A DNA stretch of 14,243 nucleotides from CAYMKL01 sp964390805 (GCA_964390805.1 CAYMKL010000162.1:1-14243); one strand, 5' to 3'. Shown: positions 1 to 6,806, counted from the stretch's first letter. Numbers and translations are program-made. Notes: generated by a model not told the origin, from the letters alone.

Positions 1-86
1 ATCCGTTCCGTATCCGCTGCCCGTTTCCGGAGCTCAACTCGCAGGTGGTTTTCCTTGAGTTCGGTACTGGAGAGGCTTGCAGTCAA
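1..86 (-). CDS. Possible 5' fragment of an unknown protein, cut by the window edge
   Basis: Reading the minus strand from a TTG codon at 86 gives an open frame of 28 codons that runs off the window start. The peptide is charged and helix-prone, containing STELKENHLRVELRKRAADTER. A purine-rich AGGGAGGGGAGG lies just upstream and could serve as ribosome binding site, and an in-frame TAG upstream limits how far back the frame can begin. No family can be recognised. Plus-strand frames over the same bases are also open (one to 155, one to 210) but have less protein-like composition. This is a tentative call based on composition and the possible ribosome binding site only. Confidence 0.25.
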   Translation of the reverse strand, partial: MTASLSSTELKENHLRVELRKRAADTER

Positions 87-142
87 CGACCTCCCCTCCC
101 TGAAGCCCTACCCTCAAGTACTCGTCCTGGTCATCGCTTTTT

Positions 143-175
143 GGCTAACGGCTGATAACAGATGGCTGATAGCCG
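143..175. repeat. Degenerate 7-bp-period array
   Basis: Successive heptads read GGCTAAC, GGCTGAT, AACAGAT, GGCTGAT, then a partial unit. The second and fourth units are identical and the others differ at a few positions. It lies in non-coding DNA between the tRNA and the left window edge. It is one of several heptad-phased stretches in this window. Confidence 0.5.
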
Positions 176-201
176 TGCAACTGTTTGTCCATGAGACAAC
201 G

Positions 202-229
202 AGCTATTAGCTATATACTATTCGCTAGA
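202..229. repeat. Degenerate 7-bp-period array beside the tRNA 3' end
   Basis: Four heptads can be aligned: AGCTATT, AGCTATA, TACTATT, CGCTAGA. The array ends five bases from the tRNA 3' end. Sequence identity between units is partial, so the periodicity is suggestive rather than certain. Confidence 0.4.
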
Positions 230-233
230 TAGG

Positions 234-307
234 TGGGCGGTACTGGACTCGAACCAGTGACCTCCACGATGTCAACGTGGCACTCTAGCCAACTGAGCTA
301 ACCGCCC
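234..307 (-). tRNA. tRNA-Val (anticodon GAC)
   Basis: The minus strand folds into a complete cloverleaf of 74 nt. The 7-bp acceptor stem is GGGCGGT with ACCGCCC, the D arm is GCTC..GAGT, and the anticodon stem CCACG/CGTGG carries the loop TTGACAT. The T arm is ACTGG-TTCGAGT-CCAGT and the discriminator base is A. The anticodon GAC reads the valine codon GUC. No CCA is encoded: the next bases on the minus strand are CCT, so the tail must be added enzymatically. A TATAAT box lies about 10 bases upstream of the 5' end, so the tRNA appears to be transcribed independently of the peptidase gene upstream. Confidence 0.97.
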
Positions 308-317
308 ATTGACTAGG

Positions 318-346
318 ATTATACCACATAAGCCCTAAAATGCAAA
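318..346 (-). promoter_or_regulatory. Likely sigma-70-type promoter of tRNA-Val
   Basis: On the minus strand a perfect TATAAT (318-323) is preceded, after a 17-bp spacer, by TTTGCA (341-346), a four-of-six match to TTGACA. Transcription would start near 311, only a few bases before the tRNA 5' end at 307, as expected for a short tRNA leader. Confidence 0.55.
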
Positions 347-363
347 ATTGAAGGGCTGGCAAT

Positions 364-408
364 CCCCTTGTCTATCCTGATCTGAGATCCCCCATCCATT
401 TCAAGGGG
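364..408 (-). terminator. Possible transcription end of the C10 peptidase mRNA
   Basis: CCCCTTG (364-370) and CAAGGGG (402-408) form a perfect 7-bp inverted repeat enclosing a smaller GATC..GATC hairpin, about 25 bases past the peptidase stop codon. A second inverted repeat, AGCCCT (331-336) with AGGGCT (352-357), follows and encloses T-rich sequence on the minus strand. Neither has a clean run of U after the stem, so termination is inferred from position and pairing only. The 433-bp-free assumption of a bicistronic peptidase-tRNA transcript cannot be excluded. Confidence 0.3.
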
Positions 409-431
409 GGCAGATTCTCTCCACAGCGAGA

Positions 432-3400
432 TCACTTCCTCCGTCGCGCCCACAGCACCAGCCCCCCGACCGCACCCAGGGCCACCAGCGCCAACGGCAT
501 AACGGAGCCGTTCACACCCTCGGCTGGTCGAGTGGTGAAGCGTTGCAGCGTGACAGCGGTGGGCGGGCCTCCAGAGAGGATAAAGGGCGAGAAGCTGTCC
601 ACCCCGGTAACTTCCACGTAGTTGTTGGTCCCGTCCCGGCTGTAGGTGCCGGTCTCCTCCACCCAGCTCCCACCCTCGCAGTGGTAGATCTGGAGGCTGC
701 CCTCTGTGTTGCCGTTGAGTTCAGCATTGGTGTAGTACAGGCGGAGGGTGATGCCCAGGCCGGTGCTGGTATCCGCCGTGACGTTGTAGTAGCGCTCTAC
801 TGAGTCACTCACAGCGGAGCAGCCGGCGCCAAAGGCGTTATCCGAGATGGTGGAGCCGCACTCACAGGTGACGGTGGTGTTGCCGGGGTTGGTGGTGTAA
901 GGGGTAAGTTGGGCGGTAAGGATGTTCGTGCCGTCGTTATAGTTCTGCGTTGAACCCAGGCTGAGGGCATTACTCTCGTTGTTGCTCAACGTGCCGCTGA
1001 TGTTCGTGCTGCCGCTCACGCTGACCTTGTTGGTGTCCATATCCATCGTCGCCCCGGTGGCGATGGTCAGGTTGTTTTGCACCATCACATCCTTGCTGAA
1101 GGTGGCGCTCCCTGTACTGTTGACGGTGAGATTATAGAAGGTGATTTCTTTTATAACAATCAGGCTAATATCATCAATAGAAAACCTCGTTCCTGAAGTT
1201 GATGGAGCTGGATCATACGAACGGAAACCCAGGTAATACGTGCCATCACTTGGCACAGTGAATGTGTGTTCAGTAGTCTCCCATGTTGTATTTGTGGCAC
1301 CTGCGACACTACCGATCAAAGTCATACCGGATGACGATTGAGTTGTGCCAGAATATACCATTAAGTCCTGAGCATTTCCGTAGCGAGTTCCATACTTGTA
1401 TGACACTTCATACGTTAAACCTGACTCGAGTTCCACACCATCCGAGATAATCCATGAATCAATATCCTCGGCCGTATTATCAGTAGCGAAACGATAAGCA
1501 TGACCCTCTCCCGTGTTCGGACTATTGGGTGCAACTTCATCCCCACGCACCCAAAACTTAGCGTTTGAATTACCATCTGTGACACGAATCCACCCGGTTG
1601 GTGAAGAATCTCCACCCCAGTAACAACATCCAAGATCATCGGCCGATGAGAAATCTTCTGCCATGACAGTCGTGGTAATCACTTTGTCAATGGTTTGTGA
1701 TGTTCCATCAAATATAACCGAGCTCGTGCCCCCAACGAGACCACTGTAACTCTCGCTCCAATTGCCGGCCACGTTGATGGTGTTGCTCCCGCCTGCTAAC
1801 GAAGCGCCGGTCTGGATGGTCAGGTTGCCGTTCACGTCCAGGTTGCTGCTGGCCGTCACCGTCTGGGTGGAACTGCCATCGCCGATCTGCAGGTTGTAGA
1901 AAGGGGAACTGCCGTTGGCGGTGATGGTCTGGGCCGAGGCGCCGTCGAAGGTGACCGTGCCGTTGTTGGGGCTAAAGGTGCCCGTGCTGCTCCAGTTGCC
2001 GGCGACGTTCATGTTGCCGCTGGGCGCGGTCAGATTGCCGCTGACGGTCAGGTTGGCAAAGGAGTTGGTGCTGCTGCCGCTTATCGCTGTGGTGCCGTCG
2101 AAGGTGACCCCGTTGCTGTTGTGGGTGAAGGTCCCGTTGTTGGTCCAGTCGCCGCTGACGGTGATGTCCCCGCTGAGGGCCAGGGTGGTGCCACTATCTA
2201 TCTGCACATCGGCCAGGTCGGAAGCGCTGGTGAAGGTGTTGCTCTGGACGCGCAGCAGGTTGGATACAGTCAACGTGCCGTCGCCGGCAGTCACCCCACC
2301 GCCGGTGTTGGCGCTGGTCAGGTTGTAGAAGGTGTTGTTACCGCCAATGGCCTGGGCCGAGCTGCCGTTGAAGGTGACGGTACCATTGTTTGGCGTGAAG
2401 GTACCATCGTTGACCCAGTCGCCAGTGATGGTCAACGTAACGCCAGTAGGTACGACAAGCGTGCCCCCACTCTCGATGACCAAGTCATTGCACTGGGCAT
2501 TGCTATCCACGGTGACGGTGTGGCCGTTCTTGATGACCGCGCTGTTGCTTGTGGGAGGCCCGCAACCACCAACCCAGGTGCCGCCGGTGCTCCAGTCGCC
2601 CGTGGCGGCGGAAGCGCAAGAGTCGCTCGTCACCGTGATGGATTCCACATCCGACCAATCCCACCACTGCCCAGAGCAGGAGGTCTGAACAGATGGGTCA
2701 CAACCATAAGCCCGCACACGATAGCAGTATTCACCGCCCTCAGTGACAGGGACAGCTTTGGATTCCGTGGTGATGTTATTGTCAACTACTGTCCAGTCAC
2801 CGCTGTAGCAGTTGTTAATGGTGAAGTCGTCGAAATAGAAGCCAGCGCTACCATAAGAGATAGACCCTCCCAAATAATCAATCACAAATCGCATAGAGAC
2901 GACTTTTCCTGCATAAGCCGATAAATCTGCAGTGCTGATCGTTTCCAAAGTCCAACCAACATCCACTGTAGATGTATAGGTTTCTAAAGTTGTCCAATTT
3001 TTCTCATTCGTCCCATCGTCTGCGATTTGAAAACGTGCTTCATAATTAGTAAAACTACTGAGCTGATACCAATAGGTTATGGTGGTTGATGCATCAATTT
3101 TTACTGCTTTCTCCAATGTGAAAGTGCCAGGGTATTCCCATGTACTCCCATTATACAAATCCCCGTGAAAGGAATAACTGGGTGAATGGGAGTAGGTGCT
3201 TGATTGTTCCCAATAGCCATCTATCGCCCAGTTTCCCGTACCGCTCTCAGCGTCATCTGTGAAATCACCAAGTGAGTTAGAAATAGCCGCCTGTTGCAGC
3301 TCGTATTTTGAGGCATCCTGGAGATCCGCGACATCCCAAGAAACCGGGATAGCGGCCCCCGTAGTAGTGGTTCCGGGATCGCTCAAGTTGGGCGTGGGGA

Positions 3401-4652
3401 TGATGTCCAAGACAGCGCCGTCCACTATGTCATAGTCACCAACATCGGGCAAATCATACCAGTCATCGTTTGAGCCCGACCAACCCATATTCAAGTGGTA
3501 GTATCTTGTCTTGCCGTCGTCGTCGTCTGTGTTATGACGTATCCCATCTGCCACCACGGCATGTCCTCCACCAGAAGACTTTCTGATCGAAAGCTCTGCC
3601 GGACGGTGATTGATCATATTGGCATACAGACGATCGTAGAAACTGCTGCCTGTGTTTTCCACGTATTCTCCTGACGCACGGAAATAGTTCTTTGAGGCCC
3701 ACGCAACATCAGAAGTATAGGCACTAGAACCACCAGATCCATAGTCCATATCCACGGCAACACCGGCATGGTAGGTCAGTGTGCCAACCGCTTGGCGTGT
3801 TTCAGTTATTGCTGCTGTATCATGATAAGCATCCAATATGCTGGCCCACTCATACGTCGTTGCCCCAAAGTTGGCAGACAGCGTTTGCGAGTCCCAGGTA
3901 TAGGTGTATGCTCCGGTACCGGTGATCGGCCACTCGTAATAGTTGAGTATCTGCCCCAGGGCAGTGGCCACACAACCGCAGACATAATTCGACGAACTGC
4001 CATCGGGGCCGGGAGGGGAATAGTAGTTGAACGCAGCATTGCCACCTCCATCGTTGCTCTGCCCCCATTCTGAGGTCAGGAAGGGGCCATAGTCCACAGC
4101 GTAAGACTGAAGTAGCCGTCTTGATGTGCCTTCAGTGCGCACCTGTCCCTGATCATCAACCTTCTCCATATAGCTTTCCCAACGCGAGCGGGCCTTGTCT
4201 CGGTAACTCGAACTGATGACCCCTTTTTCTAAAGCCTGGAGTCTCTCGGAAATGTCACCGCGCAATAGATCCAGCAGAATGTTTTCAGGGGTTTCCGTGG
4301 CATTAAAAACAGAGTCTTCCGAATAGGCGACGATGGGGTTGAGCTCAAGGTTCGGGGTGACAATGATGAATCCCTTGGGCTGCAATTCCAGCACGTAGGC
4401 AATGGTTTGCTTCTGCTCCTGATTCTTGATTTCCAACATCTCTGGAGCAGGTGTATAAGCCATACCCGCGAAATCGGGGCAGACATTCAACCAAGCCAAA
4501 GCTGCCCTACGCGCCTCCCGTGGAGTTACGGTACCCTCATCAGCGCGGGCTACGAGGGGCGGCTGGGCCAGGTTGAGAGCCAGAGCCAGCGCGATGATGA
4601 AAAACAGAACCAGTCCTTTGGCAAAGCTATGTGTCAGCGTCGTCTTGTTCAT
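432..4652 (-). CDS. Secreted C10 (streptopain-type) cysteine peptidase with Fn3, jelly-roll and beta-solenoid modules and a C-terminal anchor
   Basis: 1406 aa. Residues 1-37 are a signal peptide (hydrophobic 13-30, likely cut after ARA at 37). Residues 40-180 resemble a C10 propeptide. Residues about 185-420 are the peptidase: catalytic Cys227 in CGCVATALGQILNYYEWP, His364 in GGGHAVVADG, and the N388..W391 region in YYHLNMGWSG. These are the expected streptopain landmarks in order. A Fn3-like domain (about 432-675) is interrupted by a jelly-roll/MAM-like module (about 461-617). From 680 to 1245, beta-solenoid repeats with motifs FxG..A..I and FYNL follow, interrupted by a cleaved-adhesin-like module (about 990-1168). 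The tail (1381-1402) is one membrane helix ending in RRRK, so the protein is probably cell-surface anchored. The start is supported by AAGGAGG at 4662-4668, 9 bases upstream. Substrate is unknown. The long leader carries a riboswitch. Confidence 0.9.
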   Translation of the reverse strand: MNKTTLTHSFAKGLVLFFIIALALALNLAQPPLVARADEGTVTPREARRAALAWLNVCPDFAGMAYTPAPEMLEIKNQEQKQTIAYVLELQPKGFIIVTPNLELNPIVAYSEDSVFNATETPENILLDLLRGDISERLQALEKGVISSSYRDKARSRWESYMEKVDDQGQVRTEGTSRRLLQSYAVDYGPFLTSEWGQSNDGGGNAAFNYYSPPGPDGSSSNYVCGCVATALGQILNYYEWPITGTGAYTYTWDSQTLSANFGATTYEWASILDAYHDTAAITETRQAVGTLTYHAGVAVDMDYGSGGSSAYTSDVAWASKNYFRASGEYVENTGSSFYDRLYANMINHRPAELSIRKSSGGGHAVVADGIRHNTDDDDGKTRYYHLNMGWSGSNDDWYDLPDVGDYDIVDGAVLDIIPTPNLSDPGTTTTGAAIPVSWDVADLQDASKYELQQAAISNSLGDFTDDAESGTGNWAIDGYWEQSSTYSHSPSYSFHGDLYNGSTWEYPGTFTLEKAVKIDASTTITYWYQLSSFTNYEARFQIADDGTNEKNWTTLETYTSTVDVGWTLETISTADLSAYAGKVVSMRFVIDYLGGSISYGSAGFYFDDFTINNCYSGDWTVVDNNITTESKAVPVTEGGEYCYRVRAYGCDPSVQTSCSGQWWDWSDVESITVTSDSCASAATGDWSTGGTWVGGCGPPTSNSAVIKNGHTVTVDSNAQCNDLVIESGGTLVVPTGVTLTITGDWVNDGTFTPNNGTVTFNGSSAQAIGGNNTFYNLTSANTGGGVTAGDGTLTVSNLLRVQSNTFTSASDLADVQIDSGTTLALSGDITVSGDWTNNGTFTHNSNGVTFDGTTAISGSSTNSFANLTVSGNLTAPSGNMNVAGNWSSTGTFSPNNGTVTFDGASAQTITANGSSPFYNLQIGDGSSTQTVTASSNLDVNGNLTIQTGASLAGGSNTINVAGNWSESYSGLVGGTSSVIFDGTSQTIDKVITTTVMAEDFSSADDLGCCYWGGDSSPTGWIRVTDGNSNAKFWVRGDEVAPNSPNTGEGHAYRFATDNTAEDIDSWIISDGVELESGLTYEVSYKYGTRYGNAQDLMVYSGTTQSSSGMTLIGSVAGATNTTWETTEHTFTVPSDGTYYLGFRSYDPAPSTSGTRFSIDDISLIVIKEITFYNLTVNSTGSATFSKDVMVQNNLTIATGATMDMDTNKVSVSGSTNISGTLSNNESNALSLGSTQNYNDGTNILTAQLTPYTTNPGNTTVTCECGSTISDNAFGAGCSAVSDSVERYYNVTADTSTGLGITLRLYYTNAELNGNTEGSLQIYHCEGGSWVEETGTYSRDGTNNYVEVTGVDSFSPFILSGGPPTAVTLQRFTTRPAEGVNGSVMPLALVALGAVGGLVLWARRRK
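1149..1685 (-). other. Cleaved-adhesin-like jelly-roll module inserted in a solenoid repeat
   Basis: Residues about 990-1168 of the C10 peptidase start with MAEDFSSADDLGCCYWGG and end with FSIDDISLIV, the usual beginning and end of adhesin/MAM-type beta-sandwich domains. The module sits exactly between the QTI and FYNL halves of a solenoid repeat that is continuous in the other copies. Its DNA is visibly richer in A and T than the flanking repeat DNA. Confidence 0.6.
2802..3272 (-). other. Jelly-roll/MAM-like module inserted in a Fn3-like domain
   Basis: Residues about 461-617 of the C10 peptidase run from DFTDDAESGTGNW to FYFDDFTINNC, typical of MAM or adhesin beta-sandwich domains. The flanks read as the two halves of one Fn3 fold: IPVSWDVADLQDASKYELQQ before it, and DWTVVDNN..YCYRVRAYG after it. 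The DNA is AT-richer than that of the solenoid region. Confidence 0.5.
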
Positions 4653-4751
4653 GGTCTTCTCCCTCCTTGATGAGAACGATGGATAACAATGGATAGGGGG
4701 TCTTGCTTCTTATGTTCTCATACACACCTCCTGTCATCTCGTCACACCCAC

Positions 4752-4772
4752 AAAAAAGCGGCCAGGCTGCTT
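4752..4772 (-). terminator. Intrinsic-terminator-like hairpin in the riboswitch leader
   Basis: On the minus strand AAGCAGC pairs with GCCGCTT (one A-C mismatch) around a short CTG loop and runs into six consecutive T. It lies about 30 nt after the riboswitch aptamer and about 100 nt before the start codon of the C10 peptidase, the right place for an attenuator that the aptamer could control. Confidence 0.5.
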
Positions 4773-4799
4773 CCGAACAGCGCACCTCTCAGCATCTGT

Positions 4800-4913
4800 C
4801 TTCGGCAGTCCGGCCGTCATGTCCATAACCAGTGATCAGTTGTCAGATCACTGATCGCTGAGACAGACCCGTGGCTTTGCGTCTCCCCTCGATGGGATCG
4901 CCTTTGTCGGACC
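4800..4913 (-). promoter_or_regulatory. GEMM-I (cyclic di-GMP-I) riboswitch aptamer
   Basis: The minus strand contains the two most conserved blocks of the GEMM-I family in order: GACGCAAAGCCACGGGTCT (4865-4883) and GACGGCCGGACTGCCGAAG (4800-4818). Upstream of the first block, GGC pairs with the GCC of GCAAAGCC around a small TCCC/GGGG hairpin. The closing stem can form between GGTCCG (4908-4913) and CGGACT (4807-4812). Between the blocks is the variable arm, which here contains a perfect 8-bp hairpin. The aptamer starts about 38 nt after the predicted transcription start and is followed by a terminator-like hairpin. It senses cyclic di-GMP and should control the C10 surface peptidase. Identification is by consensus recall, without a covariance search. 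Confidence 0.88.
4830..4864. repeat. 7-bp-period array inside the riboswitch variable arm
   Basis: Heptads read CAGTGAT, CAGTTGT, CAGATCA, CTGATCG, CTGAGAC. Within this stretch CAGTGATC (4830-4837) and GATCACTG (4846-4853) form a perfect 8-bp hairpin with an 8-nt loop. It occupies the peripheral arm between the conserved riboswitch blocks, where length is tolerated. Confidence 0.5.
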
Positions 4914-4957
4914 TTATGCAATTGCGGGAGAAACCTTTGCCCCGTACAATTGTAATA

Positions 4958-4985
4958 ATTATACCACGTCCCCCCCCGGTGTCAA
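4958..4985 (-). promoter_or_regulatory. Consensus promoter of the C10 peptidase
   Basis: On the minus strand a perfect TTGACA (4980-4985) and a perfect TATAAT (4958-4963) are separated by 16 bp. The predicted start near 4951 gives a leader of about 300 nt that contains the whole riboswitch and the terminator-like hairpin. Confidence 0.75.
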
Positions 4986-5003
4986 GAGCAGGCGAGGGCC
5001 GAA

Positions 5004-5071
5004 GGCTAAAACTCCCTGTCAGAAGTTGAGCCGAAGGGCTCGGCGAAATCCCCTGCAGGAGCTTTCTAGCC
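5004..5071. other. Nested inverted repeats between the two divergent promoters
   Basis: GGCTA (5004-5008) can pair with TAGCC (5067-5071), CTCC (5012-5015) with GGAG (5058-5061), and GAGCC with GGCTC around GAAG (5028-5041). The last hairpin resembles the short dispersed element of this window. The block lies between the -35 boxes of the divergent C10 peptidase and atl promoters. It could be an operator or repeat debris, and no known riboswitch class is recognised. Confidence 0.3.
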
Positions 5072-5095
5072 AGAAAAGGCGTTTTGGGGTATAAT
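5067..5095 (+). promoter_or_regulatory. Promoter of atl giving a probable leaderless mRNA
   Basis: TAGCCA (5067-5072, four of six bases of TTGACA) is followed after 17 bp by a perfect TATAAT (5090-5095). Start of transcription 7-8 bases later falls on the A of the ATG at 5103, so the mRNA would begin at the start codon. The alternative ATG at 5094 overlaps the -10 box itself and is therefore unlikely to be translated from this promoter. Confidence 0.6.
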
Positions 5096-5102
5096 GGTAT
5101 GC

Positions 5103-5414
5103 ATGAGTGAGTTCTTCCAGAGAGTCTACGAAATGGTCGCCCGCATACCCAGGGGCAAGGTCGCTACCTACGGCCAGATTGCCGCCGCCCTAGGTGATCC
5201 ACGGCAGGCCCGCACTGTGGGTTGGGCTTTGCACAGCACACCGGAGTGGCTGGACATACCCTGGCATCGGGTTGTCAACGGCTCAGGAGGAATCAGCACC
5301 CGCCACACTGTCGGCGAACGAAATATCCAGCGAGAGCTCTTGGAGGACGAGGGGATCGTGTTCAACGAGGACGGCTGCTTGGATCTAAAGAGATACCGCT
5401 GGACGGGCGTTTGA
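5103..5414 (+). CDS. atl: Alkyltransferase-like protein (ATL), O6-alkylguanine damage sensor
   Basis: 103 aa from the chosen start. The protein has the fold signature of the DNA-binding half of O6-methylguanine-DNA methyltransferase: the helix region YGQIAAALGDPRQARTVGWALH (Tyr23, Arg37 as the likely finger), and PWHRVVN at 53-59. In true methyltransferases this motif is PCHRV with an acceptor cysteine. Here Trp54 replaces it, as in known ATL proteins, which bind alkylated guanine without repairing it and hand it to nucleotide excision repair. Length fits the family (about 100 aa). The start at 5103 is preferred over 5094 because TATAAT at 5090-5095 overlaps the earlier ATG. selA begins 12 bases downstream, so both are probably cotranscribed, without an obvious functional link. 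Confidence 0.88.
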   Translation: MSEFFQRVYEMVARIPRGKVATYGQIAAALGDPRQARTVGWALHSTPEWLDIPWHRVVNGSGGISTRHTVGERNIQRELLEDEGIVFNEDGCLDLKRYRWTGV

Positions 5415-5426
5415 GGGAATGATGAT

Positions 5427-6806
5427 ATGCGAGAAGAACTGAGGAAACTACCTAGCGTGGACAGATTGCTGCAGGAGAAAAGCGTTCGGGATCTGGCTGA
5501 AGAACACGGGCACGATTTGACGGTGGAGGCCATCCGTCGGGCCGTGGACCTCGCTCGGCAGGGCATCATGGATGGCCAGGATTGCCCCTCAACGGATGCA
5601 CTGGTGGAGATGACGAGAGCCAGCCTGGAGGCTCAATCGCGCCCCACTCTGCGCCCGGTGATCAATGCCACCGGGGTGATCATCCACACCAACCTCGGCC
5701 GGGCCCCGCTGAGCGCTGAGGCGCGGGCTGCGATGGAGCTGGCGGCGCGAGGTTACACCAACCTGGAATATGATCTGGAGGCCGGCAGGCGCGGCTCCCG
5801 CTACGTCCACGCCGAGGAGCTTCTCTGCCAGTTGACGGGAGCTGAGGCTGCCCTGGTGGTCAATAACAACGCCGCAGCGGTTCTGCTGATCCTCACTGCT
5901 TTGGCCCGGGACAAAGAGGTGATCGTCTCGCGGGGAGATTTGGTGGAGATCGGTGGGGGCTTTCGCATGCCGGCGGTTATGCGCCAGAGCGGGGCGCGCC
6001 TGGTGGAAGTTGGCACCACCAATCGCACCTACATCCGGGACTACGAGGAGGCCACCACCGAGGAGACGGCTTTCCTCATGAGCGTCCACCGTAGCAACTT
6101 CCGCCTGATTGGCTTCGTCCATGAACCAACGTTGGGCCAGTTAGCGGAGCTTGGCGAGAAAACGGGCTTGCCCGTAGTAGACGACCTGGGAAGCGGCGCC
6201 CTGCTCGATACCGCGGTCTACGGCTTAGCCCACGAGCCGACGCTTCAGGAGAGCATCGCCCAGGGAGTGGCTCTGGTCTCAGCCAGCGGCGACAAACTCC
6301 TGGGGGGACCCCAGGCGGGTATCATCCTCGGGCGAGGGGATCTCATCGGCAGCCTGAAGCGTCACCCCTTGACCAGAGCCCTGAGGGTGGACAAGACGAC
6401 CATCGCTGGCCTGCAGGCAACTCTGCTCCACTATCTGAAAGGGGAGACCGAGGAGAAGGTTCCTATTTGGCGAATGATTGCCACGCCCATCGAGACCATC
6501 GAGGGGAGAGCGATGAGCTGGGTAGAGAAGCTGGCGAAGGCAGGGATTGCCGCCAGGGTAGTGGGTGGTCGTTCTACTGTGGGCGGCGGCAGCCTCCCCG
6601 GCGAGACCCTGCCCACCAGGCTGGTGGCCATCCAGGTGGACTCCCCCGACGAGTTGGCGCATCGTCTGCGAGCTGGCGATCCCCCCGTCATCGGACGCAT
6701 TGAGGACGACCTCTTCCTCCTCGACCCGCGCACGGTTTTGGCTGAGGAGGACGAAGTGCTGATTGAGGCGATAAAGGTAACTACATTTGCTCCCGCTGGA
6801 CCCTAG
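5427..6806 (+). CDS. selA: L-seryl-tRNA(Sec) selenium transferase (selenocysteine synthase)
   Basis: 459 aa, the normal full length. It is a PLP enzyme that converts seryl-tRNA(Sec) to selenocysteinyl-tRNA(Sec) using selenophosphate. Visible family marks are the N-terminal domain with LPSVDRLL, the block VINATGVIIHTNLGRAPLS (78-96), GSRYVHAE (123-130), VVNNNAAAVLLIL (144-156), VVDDLGSGAL (250-259) and SASGDKLLGGPQAGII (285-300), where Lys290 is the PLP lysine. GAGGG lies about 10 bases before the ATG. The upstream atl gene ends 12 bases earlier. The stop codon TAG lies in the loop of a strong hairpin. selB, selD and tRNA-Sec are not in this window, so their presence elsewhere is assumed. Confidence 0.96.
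   Translation: MREELRKLPSVDRLLQEKSVRDLAEEHGHDLTVEAIRRAVDLARQGIMDGQDCPSTDALVEMTRASLEAQSRPTLRPVINATGVIIHTNLGRAPLSAEARAAMELAARGYTNLEYDLEAGRRGSRYVHAEELLCQLTGAEAALVVNNNAAAVLLILTALARDKEVIVSRGDLVEIGGGFRMPAVMRQSGARLVEVGTTNRTYIRDYEEATTEETAFLMSVHRSNFRLIGFVHEPTLGQLAELGEKTGLPVVDDLGSGALLDTAVYGLAHEPTLQESIAQGVALVSASGDKLLGGPQAGIILGRGDLIGSLKRHPLTRALRVDKTTIAGLQATLLHYLKGETEEKVPIWRMIATPIETIEGRAMSWVEKLAKAGIAARVVGGRSTVGGGSLPGETLPTRLVAIQVDSPDELAHRLRAGDPPVIGRIEDDLFLLDPRTVLAEEDEVLIEAIKVTTFAPAGP

Noticed and set aside
143..229. Possible CRISPR-like spaced repeats beside the tRNA
   Set aside because: The units are 7 bp, contiguous and degenerate, with no spacer of constant length.
234..307. tRNA as a phage or island attachment site
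   Set aside because: No integrase gene and no direct repeat of the tRNA 3' end were seen in the window.
700..2560. Repetitive DNA that might suggest a CRISPR or tandem DNA repeat
   Set aside because: The repetition is at protein level (beta-solenoid repeats of irregular length with diverged DNA), without constant repeats and unique spacers.
2121..2924. 267-codon plus-strand open frame opposite the solenoid repeats of the C10 peptidase
   Set aside because: Its apparent repetitiveness mirrors the Asn/Gly/Thr solenoid codons on the minus strand.
5004..5071. A second riboswitch in front of atl
   Set aside because: The predicted atl promoter starts transcription downstream of this block, and no conserved riboswitch core could be recognised.
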